A stretch of DNA of 64,000 bases from DATKJS01 sp050015275 (GCA_050015275.1 JBEKBS010000005.1:62001-126000); one strand, 5' to 3'; positions 8,123-17,342 are shown, numbered from the stretch's first letter. A program made the numbers and translations. Notes: generated by a model not told the origin, from the sequence alone.

Positions 8123-8332
8123 ATGCCGATTGAAGTCAACCTCGACGTGATAATGGCTAAGCGGAAGATGTCGCTCACGGAGCTTTCGGAGAAGGTGGGC
8201 ATCACCATGGCCAACCTCTCGATCCTCAAGCAGGGCCACGCCCGGGCCGTCCGGTTTTCGACGCTCGAAAAGATCTGTGACGTCCTGGAATGCCAACCGG
8301 GGGATCTCTTGGGATTCAAAAAAGCCGGATAA
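8123..8332 (+). CDS. XRE-family helix-turn-helix regulator (YozG-like)
   Basis: The 69-residue single-domain Cro/C1-type protein contains M-S-L-T-E-L-S-E-K-V-G-I-T-M-A-N-L-S-I-L-K-Q-G as the helix-turn-helix and ends with V-L-E-C-Q-P-G-D-L-L-G-F, characteristic of the small regulators paired with DUF2975. The ATG at 8123 is used rather than the TTG at 8117 because GAGG lies 7 nt upstream of it. It is probably the DNA-binding partner that controls its own promoter at 7512-7583. Confidence 0.9.
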   Translation: MPIEVNLDVIMAKRKMSLTELSEKVGITMANLSILKQGHARAVRFSTLEKICDVLECQPGDLLGFKKAG

Positions 8333-8340
8333 CTTCCTGC

Positions 8341-9039
8341 TCAGGCTTCCGGCCGCGGCCTGAAGAGCTCGAGGTCGGCGAAGACGATGGCCGCGACGAG
8401 CGAAACCAACGCGCTCCAGCGGTGCCACCCGAAGAGAATGACCTGGCCCTCGTAGGGAAACCAGGGCAGCATCGGCAGGAGGGCCGAGGCGGCCAGCGAG
8501 AAGCCCGCCAAGAGGAAGACCCAGAAGAACACCTTGGCCCAGTCTTGGGCGCCCCACGGGATTTCGAATTTCCTGACGGCGTCAAGGTCCCCGGGAAGCG
8601 AGAGCGGCCCGGGATTGAACGTGAACCGGCGAGCCCGCAGGAACGCAAGCAAGGTCAGGCAGACGGCGAAAAGCGCCCCCGCCAAGACGTGGAGAACCAG
8701 CGGATATCCGTATAGCCCGCGCCTGATGAATATCGCGAAGAAAAACCCGCTGGCCGCGAGGTAAAGGAAGCTCGCGTAGAGGCCGATGAGGAGCCATTTC
8801 TCGAAGAGGGGGAGCCGCCACAGCCGGAAGCCCCTGAACCAGGCCGGCCAGCCCGCGGGCGCCGGCTTCGACAGGATTTCCGGGGTCCTCTGGCCCAGCC
8901 ACCGGGTGAAGTCGCGGATGATCGCGGCGTAGAGGATATTCCCCTCCGCCGATGGGTGCTGGATCCTGAAACGGTGGTAGGCCAGCCCGAGCCCTGTGGC
9001 CAGGAGAGCGAGGATGGTGATGAGGGCGAACATGGTCAT
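8341..9039 (-). CDS. b-type cytochrome membrane subunit
   Basis: The 232-residue protein has an N-terminal membrane anchor (residues 1-20) and four further hydrophobic segments (about 82-103, 115-135, 170-190 and 203-222). Membrane-embedded or bordering His residues (L-V-L-H-V-L-A-G and G-W-H-R-W-S-A-L) are candidates for haem b ligands, as in cytochrome b561 or formate dehydrogenase gamma-type subunits. Its ATG overlaps the stop of the multihaem cytochrome c gene by 4 nt, so it is the third, translationally coupled gene of the oxidoreductase-cytochrome c-cytochrome b unit. It likely passes electrons between the periplasmic cytochrome and the quinone pool, direction unknown. It ends 8 bp from the convergent XRE gene. 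Confidence 0.82.
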   Translation of the reverse strand: MTMFALITILALLATGLGLAYHRFRIQHPSAEGNILYAAIIRDFTRWLGQRTPEILSKPAPAGWPAWFRGFRLWRLPLFEKWLLIGLYASFLYLAASGFFFAIFIRRGLYGYPLVLHVLAGALFAVCLTLLAFLRARRFTFNPGPLSLPGDLDAVRKFEIPWGAQDWAKVFFWVFLLAGFSLAASALLPMLPWFPYEGQVILFGWHRWSALVSLVAAIVFADLELFRPRPEA

Positions 9040-11414
9040 GACCTCTTTTCGATGAGCCCGGCCAGCTTCCCGGCGACGACCAGGAAGAAGACGACCAGCA
9101 CCGCGCCGGTCGCGAGGATCGTCACGGCGAGGACGATCTTGAAGAAGGGCCTCACGGCGAACGTCAGCCCGAAGACCCGGTGGAACAGGCGGCCGACGCC
9201 CATGAACGCCGTGGCGGATCTTGAGGCGACGTTTTCCGTCAGCAGCGGGCCTGTCCCCATGGCGGTCTTAAAGAAGAATTTGGAGTCCGCCGTGTGGCAG
9301 TCCGTGCAGCCGTTCCAGCCCAGGGATTGCTGGACGGGGCGGACGTTGTGGGCGAGGGGCCAGGTCACCGGCGCCGCGGCCGCGTCCGAGGCCCCGGAGG
9401 CGAGCTTGCCGTCCTCGGTCAGCCGGAAGGTCTGCCCCCCGGAGACATAGATGAAATGAGGGGCCGCGCCTTTCGCCGGCCCCGGAGTTCCCGTGTCCTT
9501 CGCGGCAAGGGCTTTGAGGACGAACCCGACCTGCTCCTCGGTCAGCGTTTCTTCTGTCCCGGCCTTGGCCGCCACCGTCCGGACATCGAAGTTTGCGGCC
9601 AGCGGCTCGAATTTATTGCCCTGCAGCCACCCTGGTCCGGAAGCAGTGGCCAGCTCTGCCGGGACCCTGGCCGACGCGAGGTTTCCGTCCGTGATCTGGT
9701 AAAGCGTTTTTCTGACCACGACGGCCGGCTTCCCCGGCGCGCCGGCGACCGTGCCCAGACCTTCGAGGACGGATTGGATCCTGGGCTCGATCGCGGGGTC
9801 CTTGTCCTCGGCGGAGGGGTTGAAATCGGGGATGAGCGGCGATATCACCCCGTCCTTTTTCGTGCCCCAGAAGGGATGCGCCTCATCCCCGCCGCCGGCC
9901 TTTTCCGCAGCGACCATGGGAGAAGCGTCGAGCCTGCCGTCGACGTTGACCTCGAAGAGCCATCCGCCCGCGGCCAGAACGGGCACCTCGTTCTCGCCAC
10001 AGATCGTGGTCACAGCCGCGAGGACCGCGGCGACCCGGTCTTCGCACTTGAGAATATCGCCTGCCGCCGCTTCCACGACGCCGGGCTCGAGGGGAACGAT
10101 CTCTTTCCCTTCAGTCCGCGCCCAGAAGGCCGGCCAGAGGAGCCTCCTCGGTTCTATCTTTCCCCGCCCGCCCCTGATATAGACGGGCTCGATGATCGCC
10201 GGCTGGTCCGTCGACCACTGGGCGACGCCGTAAACCCCGAGCCGGTTGGCCCGCGAGGTCCGGACCCGCGCCCAATCCTTGCCGGGAAGCGGCCCCGAAT
10301 GACAGACCGTGCAGCTGAGCGTCCTGAAATGGACGAGGGGGATCCCCTTGTGCTTGGGATACGGCGCGCCCAGCCGCCCGGGCACGACGAGCTTTTCTCC
10401 CGTCGGGTCTTCGCCCATGTGGCAGCCCCGGCAGGTGAAGGAATCGGCCGTCCGGTTTCCCGTGTCCTGCGATTCGCCTTCGTAGCCCCGGAGGATGCCG
10501 TGGCCCAAGTCGTTCCGGTGGCAGTCGGCGCACTTGATCCCCTTGGCCGTGTGGACGTCCGCCGCGGCCGTCGCCCGCGTTTCTTTGACGGGCGAGACCG
10601 AGTGGCAGGCCAGGCAATTCCGGTCATCGGGGGGATAGGAGATGTCGAAAAAATAGCGGTGCTTGCCGTCGAAATCGACCGTCTTATACTTGACCGACGG
10701 CGCGACGGCCCACTCGTGGTCGTCAAGGTTGGGCCCGTCGTAAATATCCCAGGTCTCCTTGAGGCGCGAGGCCATCCCTCCGACCTCCCCGATCCCGGCC
10801 GCGGCCGTGGCCGCCCAGCGAAGATTTTCGCGGAGGATCTGTTTCGCCCATTCACTGTGGTCCTGGCGGCCCGACTTGTTGTGACAGGCGAGGCAGTTGA
10901 TCTCCGCCTTGCCAGAGACGTTCCAGCGCGAATCCACGCCGGGGAAGACGTCCTCTTCCCCTGGCTCGGCCGGTCCGCCTCCGGGCGTGTGCCGGCCAAA
11001 GAGCAGGGTGAAATCCCAGGGGTTGAGCCGCACGGCCTTCGGGTCCCACACGCCCGGCCATTTTCTGTAGGAAAGCGGCAGGACCGTCCCCGTCCGGGCG
11101 TCGAGCCAGATCCAGGGCTCACCGGGACGGCCGTTCTTCTCCGACTTCATGGCGTCGAAGTGCCAGCCGCGCTGGATGGTTTTGTAATCGTGGCACGGGC
11201 CGCAGGTGAAGCGGGCCGAATACGGCATCGGGTCGATATCGGTCGGAACGATGAGTCCGTTATTCTCGTCCCGGAGCGGGATGAAGTGGGCGGGAGTCGT
11301 CCGATTCCCGTCCCATGGTTTGAGTTTCTGATTTTCGGCGGCGGCGGCGGCTGCGCAGAGCCCGAGGACGAGAAGGCCCAGGACCGGGCGGGCGATTCGT
11401 CCGAAGGCCCTCAT
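9036..11414 (-). CDS. membrane-anchored heptahaem cytochrome c
   Basis: The ATG at 11414 gives 792 residues with a Sec signal peptide (hydrophobic core 10-25). Seven C-x-x-C-H haem-binding motifs are visible: residues 71-75, 174-178, 267-271, 295-299, 328-332, 368-372 and 703-707. The six early motifs form a cytochrome domain. The seventh lies just before a C-terminal transmembrane helix (about 758-783) that holds the protein on the outer face of the inner membrane. About 330 residues without haem motifs separate the sixth and seventh sites and may be a separate domain. The start overlaps the oxidoreductase stop and the stop overlaps the cytochrome b start, each by 4 nt. The open frame continues upstream to 12158, but that part is out of frame with the real Gfo gene. 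Confidence 0.9.
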   Translation of the reverse strand: MRAFGRIARPVLGLLVLGLCAAAAAAENQKLKPWDGNRTTPAHFIPLRDENNGLIVPTDIDPMPYSARFTCGPCHDYKTIQRGWHFDAMKSEKNGRPGEPWIWLDARTGTVLPLSYRKWPGVWDPKAVRLNPWDFTLLFGRHTPGGGPAEPGEEDVFPGVDSRWNVSGKAEINCLACHNKSGRQDHSEWAKQILRENLRWAATAAAGIGEVGGMASRLKETWDIYDGPNLDDHEWAVAPSVKYKTVDFDGKHRYFFDISYPPDDRNCLACHSVSPVKETRATAAADVHTAKGIKCADCHRNDLGHGILRGYEGESQDTGNRTADSFTCRGCHMGEDPTGEKLVVPGRLGAPYPKHKGIPLVHFRTLSCTVCHSGPLPGKDWARVRTSRANRLGVYGVAQWSTDQPAIIEPVYIRGGRGKIEPRRLLWPAFWARTEGKEIVPLEPGVVEAAAGDILKCEDRVAAVLAAVTTICGENEVPVLAAGGWLFEVNVDGRLDASPMVAAEKAGGGDEAHPFWGTKKDGVISPLIPDFNPSAEDKDPAIEPRIQSVLEGLGTVAGAPGKPAVVVRKTLYQITDGNLASARVPAELATASGPGWLQGNKFEPLAANFDVRTVAAKAGTEETLTEEQVGFVLKALAAKDTGTPGPAKGAAPHFIYVSGGQTFRLTEDGKLASGASDAAAAPVTWPLAHNVRPVQQSLGWNGCTDCHTADSKFFFKTAMGTGPLLTENVASRSATAFMGVGRLFHRVFGLTFAVRPFFKIVLAVTILATGAVLVVFFLVVAGKLAGLIEKRS

Positions 11415-12781
11415 GCCTTGAACTGCTCCGGCCGGAATTCCGTGATCCTCCGGGCCTTGACGGTCTCGTTGGCCTTGAGGACGGCCACGCAAGATTCGTA
11501 CGCCAGCTCCGCCGGGCAGGTCAGGGGCGTGCCGGACCGGACGGCGCTGAAGAAGTTCTCCAGGTGTGGCTGGTGGGCCGGCTTGGCCAGCTCCACGGGC
11601 AGCGGCCAGCGGCCTGCCTCGGCCGTAACCCGGACGTCGACGAAGATGTTCTTCGAGGAGCTCTTCTGGATGGGCGCCGTCTCCGACTGGAGAAGCCCGG
11701 CCTTGGCCAAAGAGTCCCATTCCGGGGCGGCCGGCTCCCGCAGGGCCCAGTTCCCCTTTGTGGGGATCTCGGAGAGGACGATCGACCCGTTCTCGCCCAT
11801 GAAGGTCTCGTAAAAACCGCCGTGCTGGGTCGTCGTCTGGACCTGGTAGAGGGCGCGGGATATGCCCCCAGGCCTTTCGAATTCGTAAACGGCCATGACG
11901 TTGTCGTACCACTCCCAGTTCTTGTAAAAGTCCGTGCCGCCGCTGGCCACGACCGACCGGGGGTTCGCCCCGAAGACCCAGCTGAAGAGGTCGATCTGAT
12001 GCGAGCCCAGGTCGACCATGGGTCCGCCGCCGAATTTCTTGTAGAGGCGCCAGTTCCTGAACTCGGTCATGGAGGTGTAGCCGTACTTCTCGAGAGTGGC
12101 CTGGTCGATCACGTACTTCTCCGGCCAGCCGAGGAGGTCGCTCTTGGCCCGGTTCCACTGGGCATAGGCCGCGGTGACCAGCCCGAGGAGCTTGTGCTCC
12201 CTGATGAGGCGGTCGATGGCGTGGATGTAGCGCGGGTTGGAGCGGCGTTGGTGGCCGATCTGGAGGAGCTTCCCGGTTTCGCGGGCCGTGAGGACCATCG
12301 ACCGGGCCTTCTCGAGCGAGTTCGACATCTCCTTTTCGCAGTAGACGTGGAGCCCGGCCCGCAGACAGGCGTTGGCGTGCTCGGCGTGCATCCAGTCGGG
12401 CGTCGCCACGATCGCGGCCTGAAGGTCCTTTTCCTTTGCCAAGAGGTCCCGGTAATCCTCGTAGACCCGGACAACGTGCCCGTATTTCTTGAGGTAATTG
12501 GCCGTGTACGTCTGGCTGTAGGACCAGATGTCGCTGATGGCCGCGATGCGGATGGACGGGATCCGGAGGATGGACTCGATGAGGACGCGGCCCTGAGCCC
12601 CGCAGCCGATGACGGCGATGCGCAGCTCATCCGGGTTTTTCGCGGCAGCGGGCTTGGCCTGGGGCGCCTCGCCGAGGGCCTTTCCGGCCAGGGCCAGGCC
12701 GAGGCCGGCCGTGGCCGAGGTCCTGAGGAAATCCCGGCGGCTCAGTCCTTCGTCCGCCGGATTCTTCGTTTTCGTGTTCAT
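11411..12781 (-). CDS. Tat-exported Gfo/Idh/MocA oxidoreductase (cytochrome-linked)
   Basis: The 456-residue protein has a twin-arginine signal (L-S-R-R-D-F-L, 13-19, then an Ala-rich hydrophobic core). A Rossmann NAD(P)-binding domain starts at I-A-V-I-G-C-G-A-Q-G (55-64), and a C-terminal Gfo/Idh/MocA substrate domain contains G-G-P-M-V-D-L-G-S-H-Q-I-D. The catalytic E-K-P motif reads E-K-E (149-151): the Lys is kept but the Pro is lost. The ATG at 12781 has AGGAG 7 nt upstream. It should oxidise or interconvert a sugar, inositol or glycoside in the periplasm with a tightly bound nicotinamide cofactor. Coupling to the cytochrome genes suggests that the cofactor is reoxidised by the electron-transfer chain rather than by a second substrate (inference). 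Confidence 0.92.
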   Translation of the reverse strand: MNTKTKNPADEGLSRRDFLRTSATAGLGLALAGKALGEAPQAKPAAAKNPDELRIAVIGCGAQGRVLIESILRIPSIRIAAISDIWSYSQTYTANYLKKYGHVVRVYEDYRDLLAKEKDLQAAIVATPDWMHAEHANACLRAGLHVYCEKEMSNSLEKARSMVLTARETGKLLQIGHQRRSNPRYIHAIDRLIREHKLLGLVTAAYAQWNRAKSDLLGWPEKYVIDQATLEKYGYTSMTEFRNWRLYKKFGGGPMVDLGSHQIDLFSWVFGANPRSVVASGGTDFYKNWEWYDNVMAVYEFERPGGISRALYQVQTTTQHGGFYETFMGENGSIVLSEIPTKGNWALREPAAPEWDSLAKAGLLQSETAPIQKSSSKNIFVDVRVTAEAGRWPLPVELAKPAHQPHLENFFSAVRSGTPLTCPAELAYESCVAVLKANETVKARRITEFRPEQFKA

Positions 12782-12971
12782 CGCGCTGCTCCTGACTCCG
12801 TTGAGCCGGGAGAATCATACTATAAAAAGGCTTCGGAGAAAAAGGCCGTTTCGAGGCCCCCCTCGGCCCGTCCCATCATAATTCTGCCGGTCGATCAAAC
12901 GGCGCGACCAAAAGGAAAAATCTCCGAACGGATCCTGGCCGGCTTTCCTGCTCAAGAAGCCGAGGGGCTCC

Positions 12972-13970
12972 TTATTTTTTATCCTTTCCAAAATCCTTGT
13001 CGAAGGCGACCTTCGACGGCGAGAAATTCATCCAGCGGACAAAGTCCAGGGCGTCGACCGCGCCGAGCTCGCGGTCCATGGCGTTGTCCTCCCACTCGAC
13101 CGAGAGCGGGCCCTCGTAGCCGCAGGCATTAAGCTCGCGGATGATGGCCTCGAAATCGACGTCGCCGTGGCCGAGGGAGCGGAAGTTCCAGCCGCGCCGG
13201 ACGTCGCCGAAGGGCAGGAACGAGCCGAGGATCCCGGCCTTGCCGTCGAGAGTGACGGCCACGTCTTTCATGTGGACGTGGTAGATGCGGTCGGCGAATT
13301 CGCGGATGAAGAGGTGCGGCTCGACCCCCTGCCAGACGAGGTGGCTCGGGTCGAAGTTGAGGCCCAGGGTCAGGCGGTGCTTGAAGACCTCGAACAGCCG
13401 CTGGGTCGTATAGACATCGAACGCGATCTCCGTCGGATGGACCTCGAGGGCGAACTTGACGCCCTGCTTGTCGAACTCGTCGAAGACGGGTGTCCAGAGG
13501 TCGTGGATCTTCTTGTAGGCCGCGGCCACCATCTCCTCGGTCGTCGTCGGGAAGGAGTACCAGGCTTTCCAGATCGGCGAGCCCATGAACCCGTTGACGG
13601 CATAGCAGCCCATGGCCCGGGCCGCCCGGGCCGAGGCCTTCATCTCCTCGACGGCCCACTTGCGGAGGGCGTCCGGCTTGCCCTTGACGGTGGCCGGGGC
13701 GAAGCCGTCGAGCCGCTCGTCATATTCGTCGCCGACGCACTGACCGGCGAGGTGAGCGCCGAGAGCCCAGCACTTGAGGCCGTATTTTTTGAGGATGCGC
13801 TTCTTCTCGCGGACGTAAGCGGCGTCGGTCGCGGCTTTGCGGACATCCATATGATCGCCCCAGCAGGCGATCTCCAGACCGTCGTAGCCCCAGATCGAGG
13901 CCTTTTTGCAGAGCTCCTCGAACGGCAGGTCCGCCCATTGGCCGGTGAATAGCGTGACGGGTCTTGACAT
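12972..13970 (-). CDS. sugar phosphate isomerase/epimerase-like TIM barrel
   Basis: The protein (332 residues from the ATG at 13970) belongs to the xylose isomerase-like/AP endonuclease 2 superfamily. Metal-ligand motifs appear in order: F-A-L-E-V-H-P-T-E, L-N-F-D-P-S-H, I-Y-H-V-H-M-K-D and L-S-V-E-W-E-D. There is no signal peptide, so it is cytoplasmic. Two ATGs are 6 bp apart; AAGGAGG is 2 nt from the first and about 8 nt from the second, so the second is chosen. Relatives act as epimerases, isomerases or lyases on sugars and keto-sugars. It follows the Gfo gene at 14049-15224 by 78 bp and is probably in the same transcript. Confidence 0.9.
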   Translation of the reverse strand: MSRPVTLFTGQWADLPFEELCKKASIWGYDGLEIACWGDHMDVRKAATDAAYVREKKRILKKYGLKCWALGAHLAGQCVGDEYDERLDGFAPATVKGKPDALRKWAVEEMKASARAARAMGCYAVNGFMGSPIWKAWYSFPTTTEEMVAAAYKKIHDLWTPVFDEFDKQGVKFALEVHPTEIAFDVYTTQRLFEVFKHRLTLGLNFDPSHLVWQGVEPHLFIREFADRIYHVHMKDVAVTLDGKAGILGSFLPFGDVRRGWNFRSLGHGDVDFEAIIRELNACGYEGPLSVEWEDNAMDRELGAVDALDFVRWMNFSPSKVAFDKDFGKDKK

Positions 13971-14048
13971 TGTCATTTCCTCCTTCGCTCAGCCGCCGCA
14001 GTCTCGATGGCTATTCGAGAGCGGGCAGCGGCGGTCTTTTTTATCTTC

Positions 14049-15224
14049 CTAGTCGACATTCACCCAGATCGCGCCCTTGGCCGAGCTCTCGACGCACTTC
14101 TCGATATAGCGGACGCCGCGGACGCCTTCGTCCACCCCCGGAAAATCGAGGTCGTCGGCCGCGAGCGGCTCCCCGCGCACTTTCTTCGCCAGGGCCGGGA
14201 TGAAGGTCGAGTAGAGATTGGCGAACGCTTCGAAGTAGCCCTCAGGGTGGCCGGAGGGAATTCGCGACAAGCCCTGGGCCCGGGGCGACATCGGGTCGCG
14301 GCCGCGCGAGATCGTGCCCGTCGGCCTGTCGAGGAACGAGACGCGGGCGTTGTTCGGGAACTCCTGGAACCACTCGACCGCGCCCTTGGTGCCGTAAAGG
14401 CGGAGGCGCAAGGCGTTGTCGTGGCCGATGGCGATCTGCGAGCTCCAATAGACGCCTTTAGCCCCGCCCTTGTAGTTGACCATGATCGTGGCGTTGTCCT
14501 CGAGCGGCCGTCCCGCGCCGAAATGGTCGAGCCGCGCGCACAAAGACTCGATGCGCAGACCGGTCATGTAGGCGGTCATGAATTCGATGTGGCTGCCGAT
14601 GTCGGCCACGCAGTTGGAAATGCCGGCGACCTTGGGGTCGGTCCGCGAGAGGGCCTGCTTCTGGCCCGTGTCCTCGAGCTTGGTCGCGAGCCATTCCTGG
14701 GGATACTCGGCGTTGACGAACCGGATCTCTCCGATCTCCCCCGCGGCGATCATGTCCCGGAGATTCTTGACCATCGGGTAGCCGGAGTAGGCATAGGTCA
14801 CGCAGAACATCAGACTCTTTTCTTTCGAGAGCCGGGCAAGCTCGGCGGCGTCCTTCGAGCTCGTGGCGAGGGGCTTTTCGCAGACCACGGGGAAGCCGTT
14901 TTCGAGGGCGAGCTTCGCGGCGGGGTAGTGGGCGTTGTTCGTCGTGACGACGACGATGAAATCGGGTCGGTCCCGGCGCTTTGCCTCGGCCCGGATCATC
15001 TCATCGAACGTCCGGTAGAGGCGCTCTTTCGGCAGGCCCAGGGAGTCCCCGGTGGCAAGGGTATTGTCATAGCTTTGAGAAAAACAGCCGGAGACGATCT
15101 CGGCCTTCCCGTCCATGGCGATGGCCTTGCGGTGGACGTCGCCGATGAAGGCGCCCTGGCCGCCGCCGACCATGCCGTAACTAAGCTTCGGGGTCTTCCC
15201 TCCCGATGCCTGTCCTTCGATCAT
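14049..15224 (-). CDS. cytoplasmic Gfo/Idh/MocA oxidoreductase
   Basis: The 391-residue protein has a Rossmann start L-S-Y-G-M-V-G-G-G-Q-G (14-24), the catalytic C-E-K-P motif about residue 112-115 and the substrate-domain signature C-V-A-D-I-G-S-H-I-E-F. No Tat or Sec signal is present, unlike the three paralogues nearby, so this member works in the cytoplasm. The ATG at 15224 follows GGGAAGGTGA. The unusual G-G-G-Q-G-A-F-I-G-D-V-H-R glycine loop is shared with inositol and sugar dehydrogenase-like members. It is upstream of the TIM-barrel isomerase and likely acts with it on an imported oxidised sugar. Confidence 0.92.
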   Translation of the reverse strand: MIEGQASGGKTPKLSYGMVGGGQGAFIGDVHRKAIAMDGKAEIVSGCFSQSYDNTLATGDSLGLPKERLYRTFDEMIRAEAKRRDRPDFIVVVTTNNAHYPAAKLALENGFPVVCEKPLATSSKDAAELARLSKEKSLMFCVTYAYSGYPMVKNLRDMIAAGEIGEIRFVNAEYPQEWLATKLEDTGQKQALSRTDPKVAGISNCVADIGSHIEFMTAYMTGLRIESLCARLDHFGAGRPLEDNATIMVNYKGGAKGVYWSSQIAIGHDNALRLRLYGTKGAVEWFQEFPNNARVSFLDRPTGTISRGRDPMSPRAQGLSRIPSGHPEGYFEAFANLYSTFIPALAKKVRGEPLAADDLDFPGVDEGVRGVRYIEKCVESSAKGAIWVNVD

Positions 15225-15293
15225 GGCTCACCTTCCCGCGGATTTATTTACCACTATTGACCGGCGCCGCGCAATCCCGCAGAAACGCAAAAA

Positions 15294-15304
15294 GGGACTG
15301 TCCC
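15294..15304. repeat. short palindrome, REP-like
   Basis: GGGACTGTCCC is a perfect 5-1-5 palindrome flanked by A-rich and T/C-rich tracts (AAAAA before, TCTTCTTTT after), in the 89-bp gap between the HEAT-repeat gene and the following Gfo gene. On the plus strand it looks like a small hairpin. GGGACTGTC also occurs at 36985-36993, there within a promoter region. It may be a dispersed palindrome or a weak terminator. Confidence 0.35.
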
Positions 15305-15313
15305 TCTTCTTTT

Positions 15314-17332
15314 CTATTTCCTCCCCAGCGATTGGCGGATGCGGTCGGCGGCGGCTTTGGCCTCGTCCCTGACGGTCGGATCGTTCTGGAGAGATTCGGC
15401 GATCCGCAGCCCCTCCTCGCAGGGGAAGCGGGGAAGGAGGCCGAGGACGAGCTTTTTCTCCTCTGGCCGCGTGATTAGCGCCATGGCCTTCTCGAGGTCG
15501 GCAACCGCGCCCTCGGGCTGCCGGTAGGGTTCAAGCCCGATCATGCGGACAAAGGCCCGGAGCGCCAGGACCTTGTGCGTCAGGTTCCCCGACGCGGCCG
15601 CGATCCCGAAGACATCGTCCCGGGCCGAGGCGGACGGCCAATCGGCGAGCCCGCGAACTGCCGCGTCGACGACGTTCTTATCGGGGTCGGCCAGCCCCCT
15701 CCGCATCAGCGGCAGGGCCGTGTCGTCACCGATCTTCCCCAGGACGCGGAGGAGGTCCGCCTTCCTTTTAGGGTCATTCTCGCCGGCGAGCAGGTTCTCG
15801 GCGGCGTCACCCCGGGCCAAGGGCCGCGGGATCGTCAGGGCGACGGAAGCCGCCGTGTCCTGCATCGCCTCTCTTGCCGTCTCGTCATCGATCGTGAACA
15901 GAAGGCCCAGGAGGTCCCTCAGGTCAGCGGGAGTCGAGACATTTTTCAAGGCTCCGATGGCCTTGAGCCGGAGCGACGGCGCCGCGGACCCGACCATTCC
16001 GATGAGCACCGGCTTCCCGGCCGCGATGCGACGCTCGCCAACGGCTTGGATGAGCTCGGCCTTGACCTTATCGTCGCCTTCTCTCCTGAGCTGGTCGAGG
16101 ATGGCCGTTTCGACGTCCATTCCCCTCAGCCGCACGAGAATTTCACGGGCGAGGGACTGTTCGCCGCCGACGGCCCGGGCCGCGCGGTTCGCGAGCATCT
16201 CCACGACCGAGGCGTTGCCGAGTCTGCCGATCGCCCTCAGGGCTTCCATCCTCACGCTGAGAAGAGGGCTGTCGGCCGCTTTCAGAATGGCGGGAAGGAC
16301 AGCCTCGGCCGGGTAGCCGGCCAGGACCGCCGTGAGCTGGACCTGGGCGCCCTCCGGAAGCTTGGTCATGAACGGAAGGACCTGCCCGATATCCGAACCG
16401 GTGAACGCCATATGGATCATCGTGATCGCGGGCGCGTAAAGGGCGGCGTCCTTTCCGCCCAGCGTTTTGAGGATGAGCCGTTGACCTTCCCCGCCCGCCA
16501 CGGCCACTTTTCCCCGAAAGGCCGCCTGGCGGTCGACATCCGGCAACCCGGCGGCGAGCAGTTTTTCATAAACGGCCGCGGCCTCGGCCGTCTTTCCGGC
16601 CTTCCGCCACGCCCCGGCGCACAGCAGAAGGGCCGAGGCGGCTTCGCCCTTCTGCGGGCCTTTCGCCCGTCCGAGGTAAGAGGTCAGGACACGGGCGGCG
16701 TCGGCCGTCCCGATCCTGCCCAAAGCCTTGACCGCGTCGAGCCCTGCGCCGGGGTCATTTCCGTTGACGAGCTTTTCCAGCGCCGGCACCGCCGCCGCGG
16801 CCGCGCGTCGTCCAAGCGTCGAGATGATCCCGCGCCGGACGTCGCCCTGCGCCATGCCGAGGGCGGCGAGAAGGGCCCGGTCAGCCTCCTCGCCCGGGAT
16901 CCTCTCCAGGGCGTAGCGGGCCGGGTCCGTCGTCTCGGGCTTGAGAAGCAGGCCCTCGAGGACGGGGACAGAGGCCGAGCTCCCGATGAGGCTGAGCGAG
17001 CGGCAGGCGGCCATCATTCCGCCCGGCGCCGGCCCGGTCTGCAGGAATCCCAGGAGCTTCGCCTCGCAGTCCTTTCTGGCCGCCGGGTCATCCTTGTGAG
17101 AAAAGACATAGGCCCGCAACCTGAGCGGCGCGCCGACGCCCTGGTCGAACTTGTAGCTTGCAAGGTCCCTGAGAATGATTTCCAGAGATTCGGACGTTCC
17201 GGCAGCCGAAGCCTGAGGCCGCGCCGATGCCGGCCCCGCAGACCCGACGATGATCGTCCCGGCAAGAAGGGCCAGGCCGATCCCCTTGAGCGCCGGCCGC
17301 GTCTTTATCCTTTTGTCCATTGCTTTTTTCAT
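15314..17332 (-). CDS. secreted HEAT-repeat protein
   Basis: The 672-residue protein has a signal peptide (hydrophobic core about 16-32, cleavage near A-S-A-R). The rest is an array of about 30-residue helical repeats rich in Ala, Leu and Gly, such as A-V-P-A-L-E-K-L-V, A-G-L-D-A-V-K-A-L-G-R-I-G and V-R-M-E-A-L-R-A-I-G-R-L-G. These are HEAT/PBS-lyase-like repeats forming a solenoid for protein binding. The GAGGAG ribosome-binding site overlaps the stop region of the upstream Tat-Gfo gene and the gap is 10 bp, so the two are translated together. It may scaffold the exported oxidoreductase, or be a large hypothetical of the kind found beside PVC/Acidobacteriota-type sugar genes. No catalytic motif is seen. 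Confidence 0.87.
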   Translation of the reverse strand: MKKAMDKRIKTRPALKGIGLALLAGTIIVGSAGPASARPQASAAGTSESLEIILRDLASYKFDQGVGAPLRLRAYVFSHKDDPAARKDCEAKLLGFLQTGPAPGGMMAACRSLSLIGSSASVPVLEGLLLKPETTDPARYALERIPGEEADRALLAALGMAQGDVRRGIISTLGRRAAAAAVPALEKLVNGNDPGAGLDAVKALGRIGTADAARVLTSYLGRAKGPQKGEAASALLLCAGAWRKAGKTAEAAAVYEKLLAAGLPDVDRQAAFRGKVAVAGGEGQRLILKTLGGKDAALYAPAITMIHMAFTGSDIGQVLPFMTKLPEGAQVQLTAVLAGYPAEAVLPAILKAADSPLLSVRMEALRAIGRLGNASVVEMLANRAARAVGGEQSLAREILVRLRGMDVETAILDQLRREGDDKVKAELIQAVGERRIAAGKPVLIGMVGSAAPSLRLKAIGALKNVSTPADLRDLLGLLFTIDDETAREAMQDTAASVALTIPRPLARGDAAENLLAGENDPKRKADLLRVLGKIGDDTALPLMRRGLADPDKNVVDAAVRGLADWPSASARDDVFGIAAASGNLTHKVLALRAFVRMIGLEPYRQPEGAVADLEKAMALITRPEEKKLVLGLLPRFPCEEGLRIAESLQNDPTVRDEAKAAADRIRQSLGRK

Positions 17333-17342
17333 TGGCCTCTCC

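Noticed and set aside
9294..11813. An 839-codon open frame on the plus strand opposite the cytochrome c gene
   Set aside because: It is Arg/Gly/Pro-rich with no signal or domain, while the minus strand has seven haem motifs. It is a high-GC shadow.
9036..12158. A 1040-codon open frame running from the cytochrome c back into the Gfo gene
   Set aside because: The upstream 248 codons are an out-of-frame shadow of the oxidoreductase. The true start with a signal peptide is at 11414.
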